DNA of 34,143 nt from Alphaproteobacteria bacterium. Its GTDB lineage: Bacteria > Pseudomonadota > Alphaproteobacteria > RF32 > CAG-239. The stretch lies in assembly GCA_017635595.1 (NCBI GenBank), contig JAGBLF010000010.1:1-34143 (forward strand), read 5' to 3'. Position 1 is the first letter of the stretch, and each line of letters starts with the position of its first letter. The notes beneath the pieces were generated by a model. The model saw only the letters and a list, made by a program, of their open reading frames with translations. It made no database searches and had not been told where the DNA came from. Shown here in pieces: positions 8,047 to 16,688 of this stretch. The translations under genes were made by a program, and so were the position numbers.

Positions 8047-9243
8047 TTAGGCATCCTGCGAATTATCAGAGGCATATTTCCAGAAATAAATACCGAGACC
8101 GAAAGCAATATAAATGCCTAAGTACAGCAGATATATTTCCGTGAAATTTAAATATTTTACCAAAAATTTGAAAGATGATAACATAACACCGGCGACACCT
8201 TGGGCAACCAGATTATATGAAGATGATGTGGTTGCACGGACATTGGCCGATGCAATTTTTTGAATGGTGGCTATTGTCAGTATATTAAAGGATAATTGTG
8301 CACCGATACCGATACATATAAGGAAAATAATACCTAATGTGAGGTATGAAATCTTGAAATATTCAGCCAAAGCCAGCCCGGTAAAAGCGATGAATATATG
8401 CGCCATTACAATTACGGCCAACCGATTGTATGTTACTTTGCGTTGAATATAGTCAGACATATAACCGGCTAATGCTCGGAAGAAAAAGTTGCAGAAATAA
8501 ACACAACCGAATAATCGGACTGCCACGTCGGTTGCTTTCATAATCGGTTGAAAGTTCCAGATATAAATGTAAGTCGAGGAAGCAAAAATTGCGGAAATTA
8601 CGATAAGGTGATTAATCCGCTGATCGGTCAAAGTCTTTTTAACAGTTGAGAACATATCGGTAAAGTGTTCTTTAAGCGGTTTACGCGTACGCTTATTAGG
8701 TATATTCGGCACAACAAGCATTAAGGCTAACGAGGTGCAGGTCGTAATCAGTTCAAGCGTTAATAAAACCTGCAAAGCATAAGTCGGGTAAATAAGGCTG
8801 CTTATCAAACTCGCCGAGCCTGTTCCGACATTGAGATAGCAATTGATTATGCCGTAATATTTTACGATTTTATCGGTTTCTTTTTTCTGTTCCAAGTATT
8901 CGTAAATATAACTGTCGTATATGCCCTGAAACAGGCTGCGTGATAAAACGACCAGTATCTCACCGATGATAATAACGTATACGCCCGTGAAATTAAGCCA
9001 GAGTAAACAGCGAATCAAAAATAGAAAAAACGAGCATAATAAGATGTGCTTTTTTGAAAAAATATCTGCCAAATAACCGCTCGGTACTTCAGAGAACAGT
9101 CCGAATAAAATGAACAGACCTTGAAAAAAGACAAAGTCTGCGGCCGTTAACCCGTTGTGTTGATACCATAAAAGTGTTACAGGCAACAAAAATGTTTGTT
9201 GTCTGAGCATGCAAGATGTACCGAAAATGTGTAAGATATTCAT
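8047..9243 (-). CDS. Major facilitator superfamily transporter
   Basis: 398 residues with about twelve hydrophobic segments. The loop between helices 2 and 3 contains SGYLADIFSKKHIL, which matches the MFS motif A (G-x-L-a-D-x-x-x-r/k-k). A central charged loop (PNKRTRKPLKEHF) separates the two halves. The substrate cannot be read from the sequence. It lies 12 bp downstream of acpS and directly upstream of the GT2 gene in the same direction, so the last two genes are probably an accessory addition to the rpoZ-rsh-acpS operon. Confidence 0.85.
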   Translation of the reverse strand: MNILHIFGTSCMLRQQTFLLPVTLLWYQHNGLTAADFVFFQGLFILFGLFSEVPSGYLADIFSKKHILLCSFFLFLIRCLLWLNFTGVYVIIIGEILVVLSRSLFQGIYDSYIYEYLEQKKETDKIVKYYGIINCYLNVGTGSASLISSLIYPTYALQVLLTLELITTCTSLALMLVVPNIPNKRTRKPLKEHFTDMFSTVKKTLTDQRINHLIVISAIFASSTYIYIWNFQPIMKATDVAVRLFGCVYFCNFFFRALAGYMSDYIQRKVTYNRLAVIVMAHIFIAFTGLALAEYFKISYLTLGIIFLICIGIGAQLSFNILTIATIQKIASANVRATTSSSYNLVAQGVAGVMLSSFKFLVKYLNFTEIYLLYLGIYIAFGLGIYFWKYASDNSQDA

Positions 9244-9255
9244 GTGTTTTTCCTA

Positions 9256-9648
9256 TTAACAGTCAATAATGACTACAGCTTCAGCATAAGGGTAATCATC
9301 GGTTAATGAAATTAAAAGATTAAAGTTATCCGCTGTTTTTTTCAGTACCGAGCGTGCCGTTCCGGATATTTTAAGTTCGGGTTTACCTAGTGAATTGTGT
9401 GTAATCTGAATATCTTTTAAAAAAATACCGTCGCGAAAACCGGTGCCGAGCGCCTTAACAAAAGCCTCTTTGGCTGCATAGTATTTGGCAAGCAGACAGG
9501 CATATTCTTTTTGCGCTAAAGGCAACCTTTTGCGAATTTCTTCTTGCTCAAGAGGTCCGAGAATTTTAGATTGAAAATGTTCTAAAAATTTTTCGGATTT
9601 ATTAATTCGTTCAATATTGACGATATCACATCCCAGTCCGGCTATCAT
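9256..9648 (-). CDS. acpS: Holo-[acyl-carrier-protein] synthase
   Basis: 130 residues, normal for AcpS. It transfers 4'-phosphopantetheine from CoA to the serine of acyl carrier protein, activating fatty-acid synthesis. The signature IAGLGCDIVNIERI carries the Mg-binding Asp8, and AAKEAFVKALGTGF carries the second metal ligand, Glu. It overlaps the upstream DUF2062 gene by 23 bp. Linkage of acpS to rsh is common in alphaproteobacteria. Confidence 0.96.
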   Translation of the reverse strand: MIAGLGCDIVNIERINKSEKFLEHFQSKILGPLEQEEIRKRLPLAQKEYACLLAKYYAAKEAFVKALGTGFRDGIFLKDIQITHNSLGKPELKISGTARSVLKKTADNFNLLISLTDDYPYAEAVVIIDC

Positions 9649-10165
9649 GGTTTTCTTTCCCAGATTTTTGTTGTTTTCTAGCGGCCAATTTATCCATGGT
9701 CTTCTTCATCAGTTTATACGAAATAATCCAAGAAGCAACATAAAAAGGTATGCAGCCGATAAGCATCGGAAAAAAAACAGGCCAGACATCTTGACCGAAT
9801 TTATGCCAATTAAGACTGTACAAAGCATCTCCTGCTGCTTTAAACGTAGCCATAAAATCGACATTTGTTGTCAGTTCCGAGTGTCCGATTAAAATATGCC
9901 CGGTGTATAAAACGGCAACCCAAATAAACGGAAAAGTCCATGGATTACCGATAATCGTACCGATAGCCGAAGCGATAATATTTCCGCGAGCAATCCAAGC
10001 CGTCAGAGCGGCCAATACCATATGAAAGCCGATTAACGGCGTAAATGAGATGGCAACGCCGCAGGCAAATCCTGAGGCTATCGAATAAGGTGTTCCTTGT
10101 AAACGTTTTAAGCGAACCAATATCTTTTTACTGTATCTGTCCCAGTATGTTTTTATATTCAACAA
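9626..10165 (-). CDS. DUF2062 membrane protein
   Basis: 179 residues. The core GTPYSIASGFACGVAISFTPLIGFHMVLA followed by ARGNIIASAIGTIIGNPWTFPFIW is the DUF2062 signature, with three or four membrane segments and a basic C-terminus (KLMKKTMDKLAARKQQK). Molecular function unknown; the family is frequent next to rsh and acpS in alphaproteobacteria. It starts 16 bp after the rsh stop and overlaps acpS by 23 bp, so the three are one transcription unit. Confidence 0.85.
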   Translation of the reverse strand: MLNIKTYWDRYSKKILVRLKRLQGTPYSIASGFACGVAISFTPLIGFHMVLAALTAWIARGNIIASAIGTIIGNPWTFPFIWVAVLYTGHILIGHSELTTNVDFMATFKAAGDALYSLNWHKFGQDVWPVFFPMLIGCIPFYVASWIISYKLMKKTMDKLAARKQQKSGKENHDSRTGM

Positions 10166-10181
10166 ATAAGAATTCCTTTAT

Positions 10182-12320
10182 TTATTGTTGCGCACGGGCA
10201 ACGTAACTGACCAACTTTTCGGCTTTTAAGGCAAGGATGAGCCCGCTGAGTTGGTCAACGTTTTTGACCTCAATGTCCAGCAATATTTCAAAATAGCTCA
10301 TGGTTCGATACGTAATGTTCAGATTCATAATATTGGCTTCGGCTTTGGCGGCAATATTGGCAACTTGTGCCAAAGCCCCCGGTTCATTGCTGAGCATTAA
10401 TTTTAAGCGGGCGACGTGTTTTTCGTTTTCGGCGTCATTACCCCATTCGATGTCGAGCCAGCGTTCCGGTTCTTTTCCATAATTTTTGAGTGACTGGCAA
10501 TTAATGGTATGGACGGTTACGCCTTTCCCCGTGGTAACGATACCGACAATCCGATCTCCCGGCAACGGGTGGCAGCAACCGGCAAAATGAACAGCCATAC
10601 CATCAATAAGACCTTTAATTTTAAGTGAATCTTTTTTAGGTGCGTTTTTCTTAAAGCTCGGTAATTTGATGGAGTTAACAACTTTTTCGATTTTAGATTG
10701 TCTGTATCCCGGATGAACCGCACGTAAAACATCCCAGCCCGAGAATAAGCCTTCACCTACCTTGGCATAAATATCATCAACGGTTTCCGATTCAAAATTC
10801 GGGAGAACATTGACAAATTCTTTTTCATTGAAAACTTGATCTTCCGATTTAAACAGTTTTTCTAAAATCTCTTTACCGAGAGAAATAAATTGTTCGCGTT
10901 TATTAATGCGTACATAACGACGAATGGCAGCTTTGGCTTTTCCGGTAACGACAAAACGATCCCATTCCAACGACGGATGTTGGTTCTTAGATGTTAAGAC
11001 TTCAACCTGATCACCATTTTGCAAAATTGTTCTTAAAGGTTTTATCTCGCCGTTGATACGTGCACCGACGCAAGTATCACCCACGTTAGAGTGAATGGCA
11101 TAAGCAAAATCAACCGGAGTCGAACCAACCGGAAGTCCGATTAAATCGCCTTTAGGCGTAAAACAGAACACTTGGTCATTATACATCTCAAGCTTAGTGT
11201 TTTCCAAAAACTCATCCGGATTTTGCGCCTGATCCAAAATTTCCAACAATTCGCGAATCCAACGGAAGTTTTTACCTTCAGTCTTCTGTCCCTGCTTATA
11301 TGCCCAGTGAGCGGCCACACCTTTTTCGTTGACCTCATGCATTTCATAAGTGCGGATTTGTACTTCAATTCTGACATCGAATGGTCCGATAACGCCGGTA
11401 TGAAGAGATTGGTAACCGTTTGGCTTCGGAGTTGAAATATAATCTTTAAATCGGCGCGGAACCATATGATATTTACTGTGTATGATACCCAGAGCCTGAT
11501 AACAATCCGCAACCGAATCGACACAAATCCGGAAGGCCATAATGTCAGAAAGCTGCTCAAATGAGGCATTTTTCAACTGCATTTTACGCCAAATGGAATA
11601 CGGCGACTTCTCACGTCCGGTAATGGTGCTGTGAATCCCGTTGTCGGTCATGTCTTTTTCAAGCTGTTTTATAATTTTCGGAACAACATTACTACCTTGT
11701 TCACGTAAGAAGTTTAAGCGTGCGACAATGGAATCGTGAGCCTCTTTGTATAATTCGGCAAAGGCGATTTCATTCATTTCTTCTTTGACTTCTTCCATAC
11801 CGATACGCTCGGCCAGAGGGGCATAAATATCAAGCGTTTCGCGGGCAATGCGGGCGCGTTTTTCCGGTGCGCAGAAGTGCAATGTGCGCATGTTGTGCAG
11901 TCTGTCGGCGAGTTTAATTAACAAAACTCTGATATCTTCCGACATTGCAAGTAAAAGTTTACGAAAGTTTTCGGCTTGCTTGCTGGAGCCTGATTTATGT
12001 TCAATCATGGCCAATTTGGTTAAACCGTCGACCAGTTGTGCTACCTGTTCGCCGAACAGATTTTTTATTTCATCCAAGGAGGTGTCGGTATCTTCAACCG
12101 TATCATGTAAAAGCGCCGCTATAATGGATGCACAATCCAGTTTGTATTTGGTTAAAATACCGGCGACTTCAATCGGATGCGAATAATAAGGATCTCCCGA
12201 GGTGCGCAACTGCGAACCGTGTTTTTTCAGCGCAAAAACATAGGCACGGTTAAGAGCATCTTCATCCGCATACGGATCATACGATTTTACCAAATCAACC
12301 AATTCATACTGTCTAAGCAT
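10182..12320 (-). CDS. rsh: Bifunctional (p)ppGpp synthetase/hydrolase (RSH)
   Basis: 712 residues, full RelA/SpoT length. The hydrolase domain has YYSHPIEVAG (His48) and ALLHDTVEDT (His72-Asp73), so it should be active. The synthetase domain has FKDYISTPKPNGYQSLHTGV and the EVQIRT motif, also intact. A TGS domain (FTPKGDLIGLPVGSTPVDFAY) and a C-terminal ACT domain follow. It makes and degrades the stringent-response alarmone and is probably the only long RSH here, as usual in this class. It lies downstream of rpoZ, separated by a terminator-like hairpin that may tune its expression. Confidence 0.97.
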   Translation of the reverse strand: MLRQYELVDLVKSYDPYADEDALNRAYVFALKKHGSQLRTSGDPYYSHPIEVAGILTKYKLDCASIIAALLHDTVEDTDTSLDEIKNLFGEQVAQLVDGLTKLAMIEHKSGSSKQAENFRKLLLAMSEDIRVLLIKLADRLHNMRTLHFCAPEKRARIARETLDIYAPLAERIGMEEVKEEMNEIAFAELYKEAHDSIVARLNFLREQGSNVVPKIIKQLEKDMTDNGIHSTITGREKSPYSIWRKMQLKNASFEQLSDIMAFRICVDSVADCYQALGIIHSKYHMVPRRFKDYISTPKPNGYQSLHTGVIGPFDVRIEVQIRTYEMHEVNEKGVAAHWAYKQGQKTEGKNFRWIRELLEILDQAQNPDEFLENTKLEMYNDQVFCFTPKGDLIGLPVGSTPVDFAYAIHSNVGDTCVGARINGEIKPLRTILQNGDQVEVLTSKNQHPSLEWDRFVVTGKAKAAIRRYVRINKREQFISLGKEILEKLFKSEDQVFNEKEFVNVLPNFESETVDDIYAKVGEGLFSGWDVLRAVHPGYRQSKIEKVVNSIKLPSFKKNAPKKDSLKIKGLIDGMAVHFAGCCHPLPGDRIVGIVTTGKGVTVHTINCQSLKNYGKEPERWLDIEWGNDAENEKHVARLKLMLSNEPGALAQVANIAAKAEANIMNLNITYRTMSYFEILLDIEVKNVDQLSGLILALKAEKLVSYVARAQQ

Positions 12321-12336
12321 CAGTTTGTCTCTTGTC

Positions 12337-12380
12337 TAAAAAAAAGCAAAACATACTGTCACAATAATATGTTTTGCTTT
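12337..12380 (-). terminator. Terminator or attenuator between rpoZ and rsh
   Basis: A 13-bp perfect stem (12343-12355 with 12368-12380, containing GCAAAACATA) with a 12-nt loop is followed on the minus strand by an uninterrupted T run. It is 22 bp past the rpoZ stop and 17 bp before the rsh start. It should end most rpoZ transcripts, so rsh depends on read-through or its own promoter. Confidence 0.8.
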
Positions 12381-12401
12381 AATAAAGGTTAATTTAATCA
12401 A

Positions 12402-12872
12402 TTAATCTAAATCATCAAGATCATCAAAAGATTCATCACCTAAATCAGCATCATCACCTAAGTCCAAATCACCGGCTTCGGCATCAAAGTCAAGACTGTC
12501 GTCATCGTCATCGCCGCCGTGGATTTGCATTGAACCGTTTAAGTCTTCATCAGAAAGCATATCACTTGAGAACTGTTCGTCCAAATCGGCCAATTCTTTT
12601 TCTGCCGATAAAATTTCGACTTCTTCATCTTCAGGTTCTTCAACTTCTACGTATTTTTGCAACCCCATAACCAAAGATTTTTGCAAATCTTCAATACTGA
12701 CACGATTTTCCGAAATTTCACGCAAAGCAACAACCGAGTTTTTATCATTATCGCGGTCAACACAAATATGTGCGCCGGATTCAATGTCTTTGGCCCGTTG
12801 TGCGGCGACTAAAACAAGGTCATAGCGGTTAGGAATTTTATCAATACAATCTTCAACAGTAACTCTTGCCAT
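12402..12872 (-). CDS. rpoZ: RNA polymerase omega subunit with long acidic tail
   Basis: 156 residues. Omega helps assemble RNA polymerase and forms part of the ppGpp site in proteobacteria. Residues 1-70 are the conserved core ([47 protein letters not shown]). Residues from about 76 form an extremely Asp/Glu-rich tail ending in DDLDDLD, longer than in most omegas. Alphaproteobacterial omegas often have an acidic extension, so the family call is secure; the tail's role is unknown. It has a strong promoter at 12911-12939 and heads the rsh operon. Confidence 0.95.
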   Translation of the reverse strand: MARVTVEDCIDKIPNRYDLVLVAAQRAKDIESGAHICVDRDNDKNSVVALREISENRVSIEDLQKSLVMGLQKYVEVEEPEDEEVEILSAEKELADLDEQFSSDMLSDEDLNGSMQIHGGDDDDDSLDFDAEAGDLDLGDDADLGDESFDDLDDLD

Positions 12873-12910
12873 TTTTCTACCTTTGCTTAAAAAATTATCT
12901 TGTGTACAAG

Positions 12911-12939
12911 GTTATACATACAATATTTTGCAAATGCAA
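12911..12939 (-). promoter_or_regulatory. rpoZ promoter
   Basis: On the minus strand: TTGCAT (-35, 12939-12934), a 17-bp spacer, TATAAC (-10, 12916-12911). It lies about 40 bp upstream of the rpoZ ATG. A near-palindrome CTTGTGTACAAG at 12899-12910 directly follows the -10 and may be an operator. Confidence 0.7.
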
Positions 12940-12954
12940 GATTTTTTTTATCCG

Positions 12955-14202
12955 TTACGGTAAGATTATAGGTATGCCCATATTTTCAAAGTGGGTTCTT
13001 AAGACTTTGTTGCGAATATTTTTTGTTTCTGAGCGAACAGCTTCCAAATTAGTCTCATTGGTATCGTACAAGTGTGCTGTGGCCTCCAGATAATATCTGA
13101 AAAGTTTGTGCTCGTCATCGCTGTATCCCGGCAGGGCATCTAAAATCGGGTAATAATATCCTTTTCGTAACATTTTTATGGTGGTCATATGTGTCATGGG
13201 TAAAGTACTGACACGATAGGCTTTGATTGTTTTATCGCACGTATATGCCCAATCGTCCAAGCCGAAACCTTCAATACCGATTGCATCTTGGAATTTTTCT
13301 CTTAATCCCGCCCATTTTACTTTGCGCACCAGTGCTTGACAAGGATTAACAACGTTTTTCAAAAAGGCAATGTTTTCATCGTCACCGTTTTGCGTGTCCC
13401 AATAGGCGATAATAGGCTCAATCATTAAAAGTCGGAGGCCGTTACTGCCGCTTAAGCTGAATTTTTTAATGCCGTCGAGCGTGTTGATAAAAGCTTTTAC
13501 ATCTGCCACAGACAACGGAGTGTCTTTGTTGGCCGTAAAGTGACGGATACCGAGAGGAGTGTCCGGTGATTTACCGCCTGCAAAGTCGGACATACGAACT
13601 TTTTCTTTTATTTTGCGTATATATTCCGGATTAATATGAATTTTCGGTGTTTTTTGCGGTTTTTCATCAGCAATTTGCGGAAATTCCAGACTGGCCAGAT
13701 CTTCTCCCCAAAATTGCGGACTCAAAAAAATATACATATCAGGTGATGCAAATTCAATATCGGGGATATTTTGAAAACGTGAAGCAATTTTGTCCGGAAA
13801 TTTATTTTTCGTTTCTTTAATACCTGGTAAATCAAGAATTTTACCGGACAGTCCTCTCATCGTGTGTAATACCGGTCCTATATACGGATAATAGGCTTTG
13901 GGCATACGCTTAACTTCAGCTAATAGCGAATCTTCGGTTGCATTGTTTAAACGCTTTTCAATAGCGCCGAAATTACGAATATTTTGTTTAAATTCATAAT
14001 TGAAAACGGATGGAATGCGCCAGGAAAAGTCGTATTTCCAATCGTACAATGAAGTAGCTTTTCTATATTCTTTTTTTACGCGCCAAACCAGCGGAATATC
14101 TTCTTTTAAATTAATGTCATACAGGTGTGCGTATTCTTTAAGCTGGGCATGGCAAGGTGCTACCCACAGAAACATCAGTATAAAGTAAAAAAGTCGTGTC
14201 AT
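12955..14202 (-). CDS. Secreted protein of unknown function
   Basis: 415 residues. A signal peptide is clear (hydrophobic FYFILMFLWVAP then CHA-Q, predicted cut before Gln). I do not recognise the mature protein. It is soluble, rich in aromatic and charged residues, with a Pro-rich linker near residue 190 (DEKPQKTPKIHINPEY) that may join two domains. Cysteines in the second half (CQALVRK, YTCDKT) could form a disulfide. The start at 14202 has GGAGA six bases upstream; an ATG at 14214 lies just upstream of that ribosome site and is unlikely. It is divergent from gcrA and followed by rpoZ. Confidence 0.75.
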   Translation of the reverse strand: MTRLFYFILMFLWVAPCHAQLKEYAHLYDINLKEDIPLVWRVKKEYRKATSLYDWKYDFSWRIPSVFNYEFKQNIRNFGAIEKRLNNATEDSLLAEVKRMPKAYYPYIGPVLHTMRGLSGKILDLPGIKETKNKFPDKIASRFQNIPDIEFASPDMYIFLSPQFWGEDLASLEFPQIADEKPQKTPKIHINPEYIRKIKEKVRMSDFAGGKSPDTPLGIRHFTANKDTPLSVADVKAFINTLDGIKKFSLSGSNGLRLLMIEPIIAYWDTQNGDDENIAFLKNVVNPCQALVRKVKWAGLREKFQDAIGIEGFGLDDWAYTCDKTIKAYRVSTLPMTHMTTIKMLRKGYYYPILDALPGYSDDEHKLFRYYLEATAHLYDTNETNLEAVRSETKNIRNKVLRTHFENMGIPIILP

Positions 14203-14272
14203 AAAAATCTCCATCGGTGTTACTATAACATAAAAAAATTCAAAAAAAAATTAATAAATGACTAAATATATC

Positions 14273-14301
14273 TGGACAGTGAGTAAATAATTTAGTATAA
14301 G
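14273..14301 (+). promoter_or_regulatory. gcrA promoter
   Basis: TGGACA (14273-14278), 17-bp spacer, TATAAG (14296-14301): each hexamer differs from the sigma-70 consensus at one base. Transcription would start about 20-25 bp before the gcrA ATG. Confidence 0.75.
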
Positions 14302-14331
14302 TTGTAGCGAATAATTTTTTGGGAGGAAAAT

Positions 14332-14799
14332 ATGGGTTGGTCTGATGAAAGTGTCGAACAGCTGCGCCAAATGTGGTCAGAGGGCCTGACGGCTAATGAA
14401 ATTGCAAAAAAATTGGGCGTTACAAAAAACGCTATCGTCGGTAAAGTACACAGACTTTGCTTAAAGGCCAGACCATCTCCGATTAAATCAAAAGGTGCGG
14501 AAGAAACTGAAGAAATTATTGTAAAAGCAGAAGTTGTCGAAAACGTTGTTGAAGAAGCGCCGGTCGAGGTAATCGAAGAAGAACCTGACGTTATGGAAGA
14601 ACCGCAAATTCAACCGGAAAAGAAAGTCTGTAAAGCCGAAAATATTAAGTTGGTTGATTTGGATAGCCATACTTGCCGTTGGCCGATAGGTGATCCGCGT
14701 GATGATGATTTTTGTTTTTGCGGTAAAAAAGTGAGGGCCGGTCAGACATATTGTGATGAGCACTCGGCTATGGCTTATGTTAAGGCCACCAAAAGGTAA
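14332..14799 (+). CDS. gcrA: Cell-cycle regulator GcrA
   Basis: 155 residues. GcrA is an alphaproteobacterial cofactor of sigma-70 RNA polymerase that activates cell-division and replication genes, in many species at GANTC sites methylated by CcrM. The DNA-binding domain MGWSDESVEQLRQMWSEG and LTANEIAKKLGVTKNAIVGKVHRL is intact, as is the C-terminal domain with CRWPIGDPRDDDFCFCGK and TYCDEHSAMAY. Between them is a low-complexity Glu/Val/Pro linker of about 60 residues. A strong ribosome site (GGGAGG) and a dedicated promoter and terminator make it a single-gene unit. Confidence 0.97.
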   Translation: MGWSDESVEQLRQMWSEGLTANEIAKKLGVTKNAIVGKVHRLCLKARPSPIKSKGAEETEEIIVKAEVVENVVEEAPVEVIEEEPDVMEEPQIQPEKKVCKAENIKLVDLDSHTCRWPIGDPRDDDFCFCGKKVRAGQTYCDEHSAMAYVKATKR

Positions 14800-14820
14800 T
14801 TTATCCGAATTTTTTTTTCA

Positions 14821-14845
14821 AAGAGGCTCCGAGCCTCTTTTTTTT
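14821..14845 (+). terminator. gcrA intrinsic terminator
   Basis: AGAGGCT, loop CCG, AGCCTCT, then eight T. It lies 22 bp past the gcrA stop. Confidence 0.95.
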
Positions 14846-14901
14846 ATAAATTTCGTAGATATATCCATAGCGAAAAGTTTTTATTTATAAAGGATAGGAA
14901 A

Positions 14902-16044
14902 ATGAAAAAAAGTTCTATGGGTTTATCTTTGATTTGCTGCTTTTTAGCTTCAACGGCACAGGCTGAAACATCAATAATGTCCGGTTATTCGGCATTTAAA
15001 AACAAATTGGCAGATGACTACGGATTATCCTATAATCTTAATTATTCGGTTATGCCGCAGTATGGCTCACCGAGCGGAAAACATACGGCTGTTCAATCGT
15101 TGTTTATGCCATCGATAACTTGGACGAATTTTCAAAACGAATACGGCACCGGAACTTTGAATGTCGGTTATACCAGTGTATTTTACAACAATACAAATGC
15201 CCAAGACATTCAAAATAATACCGGCATGGTTACCGATATCAACGATTTTAATGAACGTGAGCAGGAATTTGCCTCTTTGTACTACACATATCAACTGCCA
15301 AAGCAGTATAATTGGCTGACACTCGGTGCCGGTCAATATACACTTTATGCCTTTGACGGCACGGATTATGACAATAATCAACAAACTAATTTTATTAACT
15401 ATGCCTTATCTCAAAACGGCAGTGCTACCTATGCCGATGCCGGTTTGGGGGCTTATGTGCAGGCAACCCCGGGTAATTGGCTGTTTATTGCCGGAATGCA
15501 GGATGCTACGAATATTTCGGCACCGAGCATTCGGTTCAATCATTTGAATGACAAGCATTATACCACTTTCGGACAGATAGGCTACAATCCGAGCATAACA
15601 GGATTAGGTAACGGACAATATTCTGTAATGTTCTATAATCAACCGGCAGTATCCGAACAGCCGCAAACCACCAACGGATGGTCAATCAATATGCAGCAGA
15701 ATATCGGTGAAAAACTGGCTTTGTTCGGGCGTATCAACGGGGTGACCGGTAATATGGTTGATATTAAAAATTCGTATGTTGCCGGTATGGTTTATAATAA
15801 TCCGTTTAATCGTAATGAACTGGATCAATTCGGTTTGGCATACGCTTACAATGATTTAAACAAAAAGGCGGTGGATGAAAAGATGTATGAAAGTGCCGAA
15901 CAGGTTATTGAAACTTATTATGCTTTCGGTATTTCAAAGTGGGCGACACTGACACCTGATTTTCAATTTTATATTCATCCGGCTTTGAATAAAAAATCGG
16001 ATTACGGGACGGCAACTTCCCTCAGGTTGACACTGATGTTTTAA
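14902..16044 (+). CDS. Outer-membrane beta-barrel, OprB-like porin
   Basis: 380 residues. A signal peptide (cut after STAQA) is followed by a mature protein of alternating polar and aromatic strands ending in LRLTLMF; the terminal Phe is the recognition signal of the BAM machinery. Features such as YADAGLGAYVQATPGNWLFIAG and the late QVIETYYAFGISKWATLTPDFQFYIHP resemble carbohydrate-selective OprB porins, where a strand ending in a P-D-x-Q motif is conserved. Assignment to OprB is likely but not certain; a generic outer-membrane channel is the alternative. Flanking terminators make it monocistronic. Confidence 0.65.
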   Translation: MKKSSMGLSLICCFLASTAQAETSIMSGYSAFKNKLADDYGLSYNLNYSVMPQYGSPSGKHTAVQSLFMPSITWTNFQNEYGTGTLNVGYTSVFYNNTNAQDIQNNTGMVTDINDFNEREQEFASLYYTYQLPKQYNWLTLGAGQYTLYAFDGTDYDNNQQTNFINYALSQNGSATYADAGLGAYVQATPGNWLFIAGMQDATNISAPSIRFNHLNDKHYTTFGQIGYNPSITGLGNGQYSVMFYNQPAVSEQPQTTNGWSINMQQNIGEKLALFGRINGVTGNMVDIKNSYVAGMVYNNPFNRNELDQFGLAYAYNDLNKKAVDEKMYESAEQVIETYYAFGISKWATLTPDFQFYIHPALNKKSDYGTATSLRLTLMF

Positions 16045-16051
16045 TTTATGT

Positions 16052-16082
16052 AAGCCGGCTGTTCTTAAGTCGGCTTTTTTTA
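16052..16082 (+). terminator. Intrinsic terminator after porin gene
   Basis: AAGCCG (16052-16057) pairs with CGGCTT (16071-16076), followed by a T-rich tail. It lies 8 bp past the porin stop codon. Confidence 0.8.
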
Positions 16083-16147
16083 TTTACATCCACGTAAAAA
16101 AGGTGATTATTATCTGTATATGTTTCACATTATTTTTTGAGGATGTA

Positions 16148-16678
16148 ATGCAAAAATTTTTAAGTTTATTTTGTTTGTTGGGCGTTATAGCATGTAGCAC
16201 GTCGGAAAATGCCGTTGTGCCGGGAATTGTTCCGAATTCAGCTAAAGAAAAACAAGTTGTGCGGGTTATGCCAAGTAATGTTATCGGTGAAGTTGAGAAC
16301 ATTTATTTGCCGCCGATGAAATCTGCTTTTCAGGCGCGTATAGATACGGGAGCGACTACTTCTTCAATTGATGTGATAGATTTAAAACAATTTGAACGCG
16401 ACGGCGATAGGTGGGTGTCGTTTACAATAGAGAATAGAGAAACCAAAGAAGTACAGTTGTTTGAAAAGCCTTTATCAAAAAGAATTCGTATTCGCCGTGC
16501 CGGTGAAAATGAACGTCGTCCGATTGTTGAAATGGATGTCAAAATGGGCGGTGAAAAGTTTAAGGCCGATTTTACACTGGCCGAACGTTCTAAATTTGAC
16601 TATCAGGCTTTGGTCGGGCGCAATATTTTAAGTGGCCGCGCTATTGTTGATGTATCTATATCAAATACCCTAAAATAA
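16148..16678 (+). CDS. Retropepsin-like aspartic protease lipoprotein (PF05618 type)
   Basis: 176 residues. The N-terminus is a lipoprotein signal (FLSLFCLLGVIAC), giving a lipidated periplasmic protein. The core contains FQARIDTGATTSSID, the D-T-G-A catalytic loop of retropepsin-like single-domain aspartic proteases, and ends with YQALVGRNILSGRAIVDVS, matching the PF05618 family often labelled 'ATP-dependent zinc protease'. No zinc site is visible; the aspartic label fits better. The ATG at 16148 has TGAGGA upstream. It starts the three-gene set with the 7TM transglutaminase-like protein and the ATP-grasp ligase, and probably processes a peptide linked to them. Confidence 0.85.
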   Translation: MQKFLSLFCLLGVIACSTSENAVVPGIVPNSAKEKQVVRVMPSNVIGEVENIYLPPMKSAFQARIDTGATTSSIDVIDLKQFERDGDRWVSFTIENRETKEVQLFEKPLSKRIRIRRAGENERRPIVEMDVKMGGEKFKADFTLAERSKFDYQALVGRNILSGRAIVDVSISNTLK

Positions 16679-16688
16679 GGACTATATT

